This document shows, in pieces, positions 51,801 to 61,468 of a stretch of DNA of 64,000 nucleotides (the stretch's first letter is position 1; the number at the start of each line of letters is the position of its first letter). Below the pieces are notes generated by a model. It was not told where the DNA came from, made no database searches, and was given only the letters and a program-made list of their open reading frames with translations. Origin of the DNA: Psychrobacter sp. FDAARGOS_221 (GTDB lineage Bacteria > Pseudomonadota > Gammaproteobacteria > Pseudomonadales > Moraxellaceae); contig NZ_NWFK02000001.1 in NCBI RefSeq assembly GCF_002313155.2, positions 124,001-188,000 of the forward strand, read 5' to 3'. The position numbers and the translations under genes were made by a program.

Positions 51801-53721
51801 AGATATCCAAAATAAAGACGACTTTACCGTAGTTGGTATTGGCGATATGAGCGGTGATGTATTTGGTAATGGTATGCTGTTATCGAAGCATATCAAGCTG
51901 CAGGCAGCGTTCAACCATTTGCATATTTTCATTGATCCAAATCCTGATACTCAAGCCTCTTATGCAGAACGTGAGCGTCTGTTTAACCTGCCACGCTCAA
52001 CTTGGGATGATTATGAAAAGTCATTAATTAGCCAAGGTGGCGGTGTGTTCTCACGCGCGGATAAGTCCATCACGATCACTGATGAGATGAAGCAGGCATT
52101 CGATATTGCTGAGGATAGCCTAACCCCAAATGAGCTAATCAGTCGACTACTCACTGCTCCGGTTGATCTTATCTGGAATGGCGGTATCGGTACGTATGTT
52201 AAAAGCGGTGATGAGAGCCATGCTGATGTGGGCGATCGTGCCAATGATGCGGTCCGTGTCAATGGTGAAGACATTCGCGCTAAAGTATTTGGCGAAGGCG
52301 GTAACCTAGGTTGTACCCAGCAAGGCCGTATTGAATACGCTTTATATGGCGGCCCTGAAAATGAGGGCGGTCATCTATATACCGATGCGATTGATAACTC
52401 AGGCGGCGTAAACTGCTCCGACCATGAAGTCAATATCAAGATCTTATTAGGTAAAGTCGTTGAGCAGGGTGATATGACCCTAAAACAGCGTAATGAGCTG
52501 TTAAAAAGTATGACCGACGAAGTTGCTGAGTTGGTATTACGTCAAAACTATCTGCAACCGCAAGCGCTTGAATTAAGCCATCTAGACGGTGCAGAGAACT
52601 TAACTGACCATAAACGCATTATCGACTACTTAGAAGCAGAAGGCCGCTTAGACAGAGCCATTGAGTTCTTACCTAGCGATGAAGTTATTGAGCAGCGCAG
52701 GCAGGCAGGATTGGGTATGACCCGTCCAGAGCTGGCTGTGATACTGGCTTACGGTAAGATGTGGGTGTATGAGCAGTTATTAGAGTCTGATTTGCCTGAC
52801 GATCCTTATTTCGTCAATGAGCTACGCAAATACTTCCCAGATGCGCTGGTCAGTCAATTCTTTACAGAGATGACCCGTCATCGTCTGCATCGTGAGATTA
52901 TCAGTACTTATCTGACCAACAGTGTGGTTAATCGCTTGGGCATCGAAGCTATTTTCCGCCTATTTGAAGAGACTAATCAGGACGTTGCTACTTTGATAAG
53001 AAGTTATGCGGTTGTTAGAGATTTGTTTGAAGTCAGTGATAATTGGCAGATTCTTGAATCTTTAGACAATCAGGTTGATGCCAATAGTCTGCTGCAGCTT
53101 GAAGTCAGAGTGCGTGCTGCGCTTGAGCAAGGTATTGTGTGGCTAGTCAACGCCTTTGGCTCTGATATGCAAGTAGCAGATACCATTGAACGCTTTAAGC
53201 AAGGCGTGGCAGAGTTGATAGCACCGCAAGGAATCATCGCCCGTCAATTTAAGGCGCATCTTGAGCAAGAAGTGACTCACTTTACTGAGTTAGGATTGTC
53301 AGCTGAACAGGCGCAAAGCTTTGCGATACTGCCTTATGCGATTGATGCCTTGGATACAGAGCTGTTGGCTGAGCAATATGATCGCCCCGTTGCTCAAATA
53401 GCGAGCTTATACTTTGAGGTGTATCAAAACCTAAATATTGACTGGTTTATGCATCATGTTGATCTGTTACCGCAGCAAAATCATTGGGACAGACGTGCTC
53501 GTTATGCCTTGTTAAATGAGCTGACACGCAGCCTACGTCAGATGATGAATAAGCTGTTATCACAATCTGATGCGGCGGCCAGTTTGAAACAGTGGCAGCA
53601 GACACATAAGCAAGCGACACAGTTAATGGCAGATCAAATGTCTGAATTAAAACCAGAGCAAGTAAGCTTATCTGTGCTGTCAGTGATGATTAGTGAGATG
53701 AACAAGCTAATTTCTGAATAA
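48841..53721 (+). CDS. gdhB: NAD-dependent glutamate dehydrogenase, large (GDH-1600) type
   Basis: The 1,626 residues match the large NAD-specific glutamate dehydrogenase family. This converts glutamate to 2-oxoglutarate and ammonia, feeding carbon to the TCA cycle. Long regulatory N-terminal domains (ACT-like, about 1-500) precede the catalytic core at about 720-1250. The core includes [20 protein letters not shown] and the catalytic Lys block [19 protein letters not shown] at about 854-872, then [16 protein letters not shown] and [18 protein letters not shown]. A helical C-terminal part follows. AAGGA precedes the ATG. The gene symbol is the common one for this type and is not certain here. 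Confidence 0.95.
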   Translation: [1626 protein letters not shown]

Positions 53722-53745
53722 TTGATTTCAGTTAAAGGATTTATA

Positions 53746-54027
53746 ATGCAACGATTAAAACTTCAAGAAAAGTTTGCCGTTATTTTTACTTTTGGCGTAT
53801 TGGGTATTCTTGGTGCTAGCTTGGTTTATAACGATAAAGACGTTAGCGATCAGGTTGAAAGCACGGCTAATGCTCTTGTGAGCGAACAGCATTCTAATCA
53901 AGTTGACCAAAGTGGTATAACGCCATTGAATCAAGCAAGTGGCAATCAAGTAACTGGCAATGGCAATCCAGTAAGTTCAAACCCATTGACTGATCGTCAA
54001 ACAGCTGTGGTTAACAGTAGTCAGTAG
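53746..54027 (+). CDS. Small single-TM protein, unknown
   Basis: The 93-residue protein starts at ATG 53746, with AAAGGA upstream; the in-frame start at 53722 is unlikely. A basic N-terminus (MQRLKLQEKF) leads to one hydrophobic segment (AVIFTFGVLGILGASLV), then a Gln/Asn/Ser-rich tail (HSNQVDQSGI, then QASGNQVTGNGNPVSS) probably facing the periplasm. No family is recognised. It lies 24 bases after glutamate dehydrogenase and shares its terminator, so it is probably co-transcribed. Confidence 0.55.
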   Translation: MQRLKLQEKFAVIFTFGVLGILGASLVYNDKDVSDQVESTANALVSEQHSNQVDQSGITPLNQASGNQVTGNGNPVSSNPLTDRQTAVVNSSQ

Positions 54028-54048
54028 AACCGCTTAATAGTTTAATTT

Positions 54049-54082
54049 AAAAAAGCCACGCTATATTTATAGCGTGGCTTTT
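54049..54082 (+). terminator. Terminator after the glutamate dehydrogenase unit
   Basis: AAGCCACGCTATA and TATAGCGTGGCTT form a perfect stem with a TT loop, then a T-run. Confidence 0.9.
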
Positions 54083-54187
54083 TCGTTGCTGAGAATTTGT
54101 GCTAGTGTTTCAGATTGATTAGATAGTGAAGACAATCGCATACTTTGACTCCTCAATATCATATCGTTAATTTTATTCTTTAAGTGC

Positions 54188-57100
54188 TTAAACTTTAGCA
54201 GAACATCCCGGTCCACTGATTTTACTATAGCCGCCTGAGAGTTTATCCACTCTAATTTGAGTATGGATTCTGTCTTTTAGTGCCTGTACATGCGAGATGA
54301 TACCGATTAATTTACCTTCTTGTTGTAAGTTAGTCAGGGTGCTAAGTGCCACATCCAGCGAGTCTTCATCCAGCGTACCAAAGCCTTCATCCAAGAACAA
54401 TGAATCAACTCGAATGTTTTGGCTGGCCATATTTGATAAACCGAGTGCTAAAGCCAGACTAATCAAGAAGCCTTCACCGCCAGACAGGTTTTTGGTACTG
54501 CGTATCTGACCGCCTTGATAGTCATCAATCACATTGAGCTCAAGCGGATTTTCTTCATCACGAACCAGCACGTAACGGTCGCTCATTTTTTGTAGCTGTG
54601 TGTTGGCGTTACTGACCATAATCTCAAAGGTAAGACCCTGAGCAAACGTGCGGTATCTCTTACCATCACTTGAGCCGATAAGTGAGTGTAGCTCACGCCA
54701 GACTTTAAGCTTTTCTTTTTGTTTATCAATCTCATCAAGCTGAGACTGCTGTTGACCTTTACGGTCTTCATTGGCTTTCAGCTGTTGAGTGATAGCGCCA
54801 ACTTGCTCAATGAGCGTATCGACCAAGCTTTGTTGCTGCTGTAGCTGCTGCTGTAAATCCTCTTTAGAATCCGTAGTCTGAGGATTATCGGTTTTCTGTT
54901 TTAGCAGTTGCTCATTCGTTTTTAATGTTGTTTGCGCATAGGTTAGCGCATTATTAATCTGCTGCTGCTTTTGATTAAGGGCATCACGCTCTTCTTTAGG
55001 GAGGCGAGCGGCCACAAACGACGCTTCAGAATCAAACTGAAGTGTGCCTAATTGCGAGATGAATGTGTGTTCTTGTTCAGCAAGATTGGTTTCTAATTCA
55101 GACAGCTGAGTTTGTATACGCTGAGCATCTGCCTCGACACTGTTTAATCGGTGCTGGCTGTTGCTATAATGCTCACGCAGTTGGCTAAGCTGACTTTTAG
55201 CAGTATCTAGCGCTGCGCGTAGTTTATTTTCTTCAATATTTACCTGCTTATCGCCAAACAAGTCACGGCGTTCGGTTTGCATTTGCGTCAGCTGATTAGA
55301 CTGCTGTTTTATCTCCTCAGATAACGAGTGTAGAGAACTTTGTTCTTTTTCAATTAGGGACTCCGTATTCTCAATTTGAGTCTCTAAGGTTTGCACCTGT
55401 GCAGACAGCTTCTGTTGCAAAGAGATTTGCTCTAAGTACCTTTCATTCAGTGTCTTCATTGATTGACGCAACTCACGCAAAGGCTGTAAAGACTCTTGGC
55501 ATTCTTCATCATCCAAATAACGCTGCTTATCAATACAGTGTATGAGTTGTTTGAGGGCCTGTTCACCGCCTGATATGTTCTGGGGTGAATTGTTATCTAC
55601 TGGGCTGTCACCTACTGGATTGGGATCTACTGAGCTATCTGTATAGCGTTTGATTAACTGCTGAAGTTGCTCTAATCCCGAGCATAATGAGTCAAACCCT
55701 TGTGACATTGCGTTTTTAATCTGATCAATGCGTTGCTGATTCAGCTGTTGCTTGGCTTCAATATCTTTATTATCCATAACAAGCTGTTGATTGTTGTCTG
55801 CAATAGACTTTATGTCTTGCTTAATATCAGCTATTTGCTTAGTCAGCTCATCCTGCTGATCTAAGGATACATTAATGTGCTGCTTTTGTTGTTGCAGTGC
55901 TTGCTGGGTTTGATAAATAGTGTCAGCTACAGACTTGCAGATTGACAGCAACTCATCTAGTCGCTCATCAGCTGGCGTACTATTAATGAAGGTAATTAAT
56001 TGATCTAAATCAGTCACCACACTTGCATTAGAAGTATTGTTAGATGCTGTATTAACAGCGCCATTAATCAGCTGTTGTACGCTAGTGGGTGCGCTACCTA
56101 TTTGAGCGTTTAAGGACTCTGTATGCTCACGTATGTGAGTCAGTGCGCCATGAAGGCGCTGCACTGTTTGGGTTAATTGTGACTGGGTTTGGTTCAGTTT
56201 ATATTCTGTGGTGTTGAACGAAAGCTTATCAGTATCTAGCTTACTTTTAGCTGTATTGATTTGCGTATCAATCTGATTAAGCGTTTCTTTTAATTGATTC
56301 AGCTTGGCATGCTGCTCGCTTGTATCCGACGGCTTGTGCCCAGCATTTGGATGCTCAGTAGAACCACAAAGCGGGCAGGGTTGATTCTGCTCCAATAGCT
56401 CAATGTAATCTTCAAGTTTAGCTTCAAGCTCTATAATTTTCTGCTGCTGTTCAATCTGATCCTGTTTGTCTTGTTTATTCCTAGCAAGTGCTTCAAGTTC
56501 TTTATTGGTACTAGCAATTACTTTTTTTAGGTTCTCGATATCTGTGGTGAGTTTAGTAGATGCAGACTTTTCAGAATCGATGTTAGTCGCTAATTCTTTG
56601 ACGGTTTCAAGTTGCTGATGAATACTTGTTAGCTGTGAATTGGTTGCATCAATATGCTGTAGCTGCTCACGGAACTTAGCCAGGGGTTGACCTTGTAGTA
56701 AGGCATCTTGCTGTTGTTTTACTTCAGCCAGCTGAGCCAGTTTGCCATCGTATCGCTTTTGATTGGTTTGAAGCTTATCTTGAAGCTGTTTAAGCTGATT
56801 CGAGAGCTTAATATTATCTTGTTCTTTGAGTTGCTGCTGCTGATATTGTGCGTAGTTGTCTTTTATCTGTGCTTTGATACTCTGTCCGAGCGCGTCTAAG
56901 GTGCTTATATCAACATTAAGCTTTTGATGATGCTCGTTTTTATGTAGGTAGTTATTGATGTCATTGAGCTTTTGCTGCGTATCATTTTTATTAGATATGT
57001 ATTTCTCTAACTGCTTATTATAGTCAGATAAGCTTTGTTGATGGGTTTGCTGTAAGTCTTGTTGCTGCTTGAGCGTGATCTGTTGCTGACTGATTTTATT

Positions 57101-58204
57101 ATCAAGCTCGCGTGTTTGATCAATGACAGGCAAAGTATCGTTCAAGCTTTTTTCAGCCAGTTTTTCATTCTGCTGTGCTTGGGTTACTTGCTGCTGCTGC
57201 TCTGTCAGTTGTTGTTTTAAGGCAGGGATTTGCTGTGATTTATGCGTCTGCTCTTGAGCCAGCTTATGTTTTGATTCACGCAAACTACGCACTTGAGTAT
57301 AAAGACTCTCAACTTCTAATGCTTTATTGGCATTATTAAGCCGTATAGCATCCTCAGTAAAAGCAGCTTTTGCTTCAATCGCTGATTTTTCATCCGTTTT
57401 AAGCTGAGCAATCTGCTGTGTCAGCTGTTCAATCTCATGAATCCATTTTAGTTGCTCATCTAGCTTGGCAACTGTTTTACGCTTATCAACCAATTGAGCG
57501 TTGTTGTCTTTAAGCTGCTGATTTAATTCAGTTTCAGTCTCTTTATCTAAAAGCTCTAATCCTTGTAGCTTGGCTTGCAGTGCGTCAAGCTTCGACTCTT
57601 CTTCTCGTCGTTTCTCATGCACTTGCTTAGAGATGGTCGCGTAGATATCAGTACCGGTAATTTTCTCTAAAATATCGGCACGTTCACCAGTGTCAGCCTT
57701 GAGAAACGCTGCAAAACTACCTTGTGCAAGCAGGATAGAGCGAGTGAACTGGTCAAAATCCATACGGATTAAATCGACAATTCTCGCTTTGGTTAATGTG
57801 GCTTTTTCCTCAAGAATGGTACCCGCCTTTTGACCATTATGATCGCTAGCAAGTGCAAGCTCGTGAGTTATCGGACCTAAATTACCATCTGGCTTGCCAT
57901 AGGCACGGCGCTGTTGCCAGAAGCAACGATAGTGGACATCATTCACATCAATGACGACTTCAGCCGAACACTCGCCTGTTTGACGCGACATGACCTCGTT
58001 ATAAGACCCAGTCATCTTGCCAAGACGCGGCGTTTCACCATACAAAGCCAAACAAATCGCATCCAAAATAGTGGTCTTTCCAGCCCCAGTGTGCCCGATA
58101 ATGGCAAAGATACCCTCGTTGACATACGCCTCATCGGTAAAGTCGATGTGCCATTCGCCTCTAAGAGAGTTTAGGTTTTTTAGTCGTAATTCAATCAGTC
58201 GCAT
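54188..58204 (-). CDS. sbcC: Exonuclease SbcC (Rad50-like ATPase subunit)
   Basis: The 1,338 residues show the SMC-like layout of SbcC. An N-terminal ATPase half has the Walker A motif GHTGAGKTT at 37-45, a long Gln/Leu-rich coiled coil follows, and a zinc hook CPLCGS lies at about residue 609-614. A second coiled coil and a C-terminal half carry the signature NLSGGEGFLISLALALGLS and the Walker B block LFLDEGFGTLDED. With SbcD it opens and degrades hairpin and palindromic DNA ends. SbcC here is longer than the E. coli protein (about 1,050), mainly through extended coiled coils. An unrelated gene separates it from sbcD. Confidence 0.95.
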   Translation of the reverse strand: MRLIELRLKNLNSLRGEWHIDFTDEAYVNEGIFAIIGHTGAGKTTILDAICLALYGETPRLGKMTGSYNEVMSRQTGECSAEVVIDVNDVHYRCFWQQRRAYGKPDGNLGPITHELALASDHNGQKAGTILEEKATLTKARIVDLIRMDFDQFTRSILLAQGSFAAFLKADTGERADILEKITGTDIYATISKQVHEKRREEESKLDALQAKLQGLELLDKETETELNQQLKDNNAQLVDKRKTVAKLDEQLKWIHEIEQLTQQIAQLKTDEKSAIEAKAAFTEDAIRLNNANKALEVESLYTQVRSLRESKHKLAQEQTHKSQQIPALKQQLTEQQQQVTQAQQNEKLAEKSLNDTLPVIDQTRELDNKISQQQITLKQQQDLQQTHQQSLSDYNKQLEKYISNKNDTQQKLNDINNYLHKNEHHQKLNVDISTLDALGQSIKAQIKDNYAQYQQQQLKEQDNIKLSNQLKQLQDKLQTNQKRYDGKLAQLAEVKQQQDALLQGQPLAKFREQLQHIDATNSQLTSIHQQLETVKELATNIDSEKSASTKLTTDIENLKKVIASTNKELEALARNKQDKQDQIEQQQKIIELEAKLEDYIELLEQNQPCPLCGSTEHPNAGHKPSDTSEQHAKLNQLKETLNQIDTQINTAKSKLDTDKLSFNTTEYKLNQTQSQLTQTVQRLHGALTHIREHTESLNAQIGSAPTSVQQLINGAVNTASNNTSNASVVTDLDQLITFINSTPADERLDELLSICKSVADTIYQTQQALQQQKQHINVSLDQQDELTKQIADIKQDIKSIADNNQQLVMDNKDIEAKQQLNQQRIDQIKNAMSQGFDSLCSGLEQLQQLIKRYTDSSVDPNPVGDSPVDNNSPQNISGGEQALKQLIHCIDKQRYLDDEECQESLQPLRELRQSMKTLNERYLEQISLQQKLSAQVQTLETQIENTESLIEKEQSSLHSLSEEIKQQSNQLTQMQTERRDLFGDKQVNIEENKLRAALDTAKSQLSQLREHYSNSQHRLNSVEADAQRIQTQLSELETNLAEQEHTFISQLGTLQFDSEASFVAARLPKEERDALNQKQQQINNALTYAQTTLKTNEQLLKQKTDNPQTTDSKEDLQQQLQQQQSLVDTLIEQVGAITQQLKANEDRKGQQQSQLDEIDKQKEKLKVWRELHSLIGSSDGKRYRTFAQGLTFEIMVSNANTQLQKMSDRYVLVRDEENPLELNVIDDYQGGQIRSTKNLSGGEGFLISLALALGLSNMASQNIRVDSLFLDEGFGTLDEDSLDVALSTLTNLQQEGKLIGIISHVQALKDRIHTQIRVDKLSGGYSKISGPGCSAKV

Positions 58205-58346
58205 GGCTTAAGTCTTATTAAATTTATGATGAAATAGATAAAGTCTGAAGCTATTCCCACTTTACTACTTCAATCGGGGCTAAACCGTTCCTTCGAGGCA
58301 AGGTTAGTATAATTGATTCAACTAAGGCTATTCGTTATGAATACAG

Positions 58347-58523
58347 TCAAATTTCAGGGAAGTCATGCCAAGGAGTTTTACATAGTTCAATGCTAGCATC
58401 ATTAAAATGATAGGCAAGTTCTTTGACCACTAGACGTGCATGATGGAAAAAATTAATAGCTTCTTTCAAATCCACATTATCTGAAAGTGCTTCATGAGTA
58501 AGTGTATTACGTATATCTGACAT
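58347..58523 (-). pseudogene. Probable frameshifted C-terminus of the gene at 58538
   Basis: The 58-codon frame from ATG 58523 (MSDIRNTLTHEALSDNVDLK, then FFHHARLVVKELAYHFNDAS) is open further upstream as RKWIEIYET, overlapping the end of the neighbouring gene in a different phase. That gene ends in ISESG-stop at this point. The two frames read together make one protein of about 255 residues with a DIRNTLTHE helix, suggesting a single frameshift near 58,545-58,560. Confidence 0.55.
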
Positions 58524-58537
58524 TGTTTCGTAAATCT

Positions 58538-59110
58538 CTATCCACTTTCGGATATCGGTTCAATATCAAATTTAGACCAAGATTTAATTCTATTACGTAC
58601 ACCCATTCTTTCATACTTGTTTTGTTCACGCTCAATAATCCCAGCAAGTAATTTATCAGAACCTCTTCTCAAAATATCATTGAGCGTAAATTTTTCCTCC
58701 ATAAACTTGTCATGGTTTTTCTCTAGAATATCGCTATAAAGAAAGAACTCATATGCTTCAAGGAGGCAATAATTATATAATATTATTTGTGTACCAATAA
58801 TATGTTCTATAGGCATAAAGTCTTTTTCATTTCCAAAAGGTACCCCACCGTTTTCTTTGAATTCGCAGGATTCGGGATTTCCTAATACTAAACCAATAGT
58901 TTTGCTCATTTCAATAGATAAAGAATGAATTAATGGGAGTAAGTTTTCATCTAAATCTGGTTTGTTACCTGCTGTAACTAAGCAAGGAGGTGTAGACCAT
59001 GCTTGCTTATCCCAATTCATCATTTTTCTGCCAGCAATTGCCAAGTCTGAAGTTCTAACCGCTGAAACAGTAAACATATTCATTCGTTCAATAACTTCAT
59101 TAAATAGCAT
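58538..59110 (-). CDS. Unknown helical protein inserted between sbcC and sbcD (3' end broken)
   Basis: The protein has 190 residues from ATG 59110 (AAGGA upstream); an upstream TTG start is less likely. It is helical and mostly soluble: RMNMFTVSAVRTSDLAIAGR, MPIEHIIGTQIILYNYCLLE, then DILRRGSDKLLAGIIEREQN. The natural C-terminus is probably the frame at 58347-58523 (RNTLTHE). I do not recognise a family; the helical make-up and RN-x-x-x-H motif (RNTLTH) would suit a HEPN-like RNase, but this is only a hint. AT content is higher than in its sbcDC neighbours, suggesting it was inserted there. Confidence 0.5.
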   Translation of the reverse strand: MLFNEVIERMNMFTVSAVRTSDLAIAGRKMMNWDKQAWSTPPCLVTAGNKPDLDENLLPLIHSLSIEMSKTIGLVLGNPESCEFKENGGVPFGNEKDFMPIEHIIGTQIILYNYCLLEAYEFFLYSDILEKNHDKFMEEKFTLNDILRRGSDKLLAGIIEREQNKYERMGVRNRIKSWSKFDIEPISESG

Positions 59111-59242
59111 ACCTTTTTCCTTAAGGATGTTTTTGTAGTTCAACGTCTATGATAAGTTATACGCAACTATTTGATAGATATAAGTTTGGCGGGTAGGATA
59201 ATTCTTGCAGTATCACATAAGAAATCATATATATTTCATAAT

Positions 59243-60763
59243 TTATAACGCCCGTTTATCTTCATGATGAATATCATGGACAATTTGAGCATAGGCCTCG
59301 CGCAAGCTTGGACGCTGTGACTCAGCGACATCATTCGCTGCCAAACAGCGCTCAAAGACTTCCATCTCATCTAAGTCTTGCAGCGTTTCGTGCGCCACTT
59401 GTGATTTAAGGACTTTATCACGTACTTGGTTATTACGAATCTTGAGTACCTGTAAAGGAGTGTCGGCTACTACGCTATTAATTTGCTCGCGTAAATCGCT
59501 AACAATCTCATTGCCAGCATATTCCACTTCAATCCATATGGGCTTATCTGTAGGCAATGCAGTTAATGCATTTAAAATTTCTTGAAGCTCACCAGATATG
59601 TGCATCAAGTGTTGAAAACAAGGCACAGTGACAGAAACAACTTGCATTGAGTTATCAGAGTTTTTGTACAAGTTTTTTGTTGGCTGATTATCTTTATCGA
59701 TATTAATTAAACTATCTTGTACGACATTATCATCGGTGCCATTGTCTTCAGCAATGTCAGAGGGTAGGCTATCGAATAAGTCGGGCGTAAATGGGGGATC
59801 GTCTTTGACAGTGTTGCTAACTACAGGCGTGACAGAAGTGCTAAGAGAGCCTTCAACACCTGAAAGTTCACTAGCTTCACTAAAGTCATCTAACTGCTCG
59901 CCAAATTGCACCAACAACACCTGCTTGGTCTGTTTTGCTTCACCAAAGCCCATTGCAATGGGTGAACCACTATAACGAATGGTGTCGGAGCCGCCGACTT
60001 TCTGCGGGACATGTAAGTGACCCAGTGCCACATAATCGAAACCGTCATCAAAGGTATCAGCAGAGATTTTGCCCAAATTACCGACATATAGGTCACGCAC
60101 ACCGTCATCTTCTGTCGTTGTGCCGCCAGCGGCGAATAAATGACCGGTCGCAATAATAGGAATATGACGCTGAGATTGAGCATTTAGCTCTGCCTGTTTG
60201 TCTTTGGCAATATCAGCCACTTGCGCATAGTGCTCACGGATACCTGCCAGTAAATTGGCGTCTTTATCTGCGCCTGATTCGCCCGCTTGCGTATTACGCA
60301 CATCACGGTCACGTAGGTAGGGCACAGCGGCTATGATGCACTGAGGTTCGCCAGACTTGCTCTTTAATACCAGTACTTCATCAGCAATATCATCACAAGC
60401 AGTACCAATCACATGCACATTCAAAAACTTTAAGACATTGGCTGGCGCGTCCAAAAAGGTTGGGGAGTCATGGTTACCAGCGACTATCACAACGTGGTCG
60501 CAGTGTAGGCTGGAAATTAAACCCAAAAATTCGTAGTAGAGCGCTTGTGCTCTATTACTCGGCGTCATGGTGTCAAAGATATCACCAGCGACAATAAGTA
60601 TATCGACTTGATACTGCTCAATGGTTTTGGTCAGCCATGCTAAAAACGCTTCAAATTCTTCGTAGCGTAATTGACCATATAGACGGCGACCCAGATGCCA
60701 GTCTGAGGTATGTAAAATGGTTAAGGGCTTGGCAGCGGCAGACAGTTCGGTAGACTTAGACAT
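59243..60763 (-). CDS. sbcD: Exonuclease SbcD (Mre11-like nuclease subunit)
   Basis: This 506-residue metallophosphoesterase nuclease has the metal-binding motifs TSDWHLGR at about 19-26, IVAGDIFDT, VAGNHDSP and, further on, TGHLFAAGG and ALGHLHVPQK. With SbcC it forms the SbcCD complex that cuts hairpin and blocked DNA ends. It carries an acidic, low-complexity insertion (residues about 315-365, with DDPPFTPDLFDS) between the nuclease and C-terminal capping domains. It is longer than E. coli SbcD (about 400). No clear Shine-Dalgarno is seen. It lies upstream of the unknown gene and sbcC. Confidence 0.94.
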   Translation of the reverse strand: MSKSTELSAAAKPLTILHTSDWHLGRRLYGQLRYEEFEAFLAWLTKTIEQYQVDILIVAGDIFDTMTPSNRAQALYYEFLGLISSLHCDHVVIVAGNHDSPTFLDAPANVLKFLNVHVIGTACDDIADEVLVLKSKSGEPQCIIAAVPYLRDRDVRNTQAGESGADKDANLLAGIREHYAQVADIAKDKQAELNAQSQRHIPIIATGHLFAAGGTTTEDDGVRDLYVGNLGKISADTFDDGFDYVALGHLHVPQKVGGSDTIRYSGSPIAMGFGEAKQTKQVLLVQFGEQLDDFSEASELSGVEGSLSTSVTPVVSNTVKDDPPFTPDLFDSLPSDIAEDNGTDDNVVQDSLINIDKDNQPTKNLYKNSDNSMQVVSVTVPCFQHLMHISGELQEILNALTALPTDKPIWIEVEYAGNEIVSDLREQINSVVADTPLQVLKIRNNQVRDKVLKSQVAHETLQDLDEMEVFERCLAANDVAESQRPSLREAYAQIVHDIHHEDKRAL

Positions 60764-60922
60764 AGAGGTTATTACAACGCGTAAATAATTAAGAAAATGG
60801 CTTAATCAATAAGTGATTTAAAAGTAGCTTATCATTGAATGGGAGTTAATTAATCATACCATAAATGGCAATTTACCAGTCTCGCTTTTGGCTACTGACT
60901 CTTTATTAGGGCGCGCCCTAAA

Positions 60923-61468
60923 TTAACGACCTGTGAAGACTTTATAATTCACTATATGTTCAGGCAGAATTTCCCAAGTAACGCCTTGTACTGCCCAATC
61001 ATCTGGTAGATCTTCTATCGAAAAAATCTTAAGCCAAGTGGCTTCTTTACTTTTTTTGAGTAAGTTTGCATCTTTTTCCTGTGCTTCATACTGCTCGTAA
61101 TACTCATACTCGGCATCGGTGTGTGAGAGGTGATGATTGTTTAGCACCGCATGCCAGCTATCAAAGTCACTGAGCAGCACTTTATCAGAGGAAATATCTA
61201 ACTCAATCCTAACAGCTTTACATCCTCTCTGAACATGCCCGCCAGCTCTTAAATCAGGCTTCGCTCTGTGTTTGCCTTCCCAATATCGCCATACCCAAAT
61301 AGGATACTCAACACCTTGCGGCGGTGAGACCTTGTTTGCCAACTGTTTTGCAATCCATCGATAAGCCTGTTTACGGTCCTTATCTACTTTATCAGGATCG
61401 GTTCTTAACGGCTGACCACTTAATAGAATGTCTAGCTCGTCGAGAGTTCTAATAGACCAAAGTTTCAT
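60923..61468 (-). CDS. DUF3841 domain protein
   Basis: The 181-residue soluble protein starts MKLWSIRTLDELDILLSGQPLR, then has YRWIAKQLAN and PIWVWRYWEGKHRAKPDLRAGGHVQ. The WSIRTLDELD start with the YPIWVWR block is the DUF3841 pattern; the family's role is unknown. The ATG at 61468 is taken over the GTG at 61477, but neither has a good ribosome binding site. It is divergent from the methyltransferase gene. Confidence 0.7.
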   Translation of the reverse strand: MKLWSIRTLDELDILLSGQPLRTDPDKVDKDRKQAYRWIAKQLANKVSPPQGVEYPIWVWRYWEGKHRAKPDLRAGGHVQRGCKAVRIELDISSDKVLLSDFDSWHAVLNNHHLSHTDAEYEYYEQYEAQEKDANLLKKSKEATWLKIFSIEDLPDDWAVQGVTWEILPEHIVNYKVFTGR

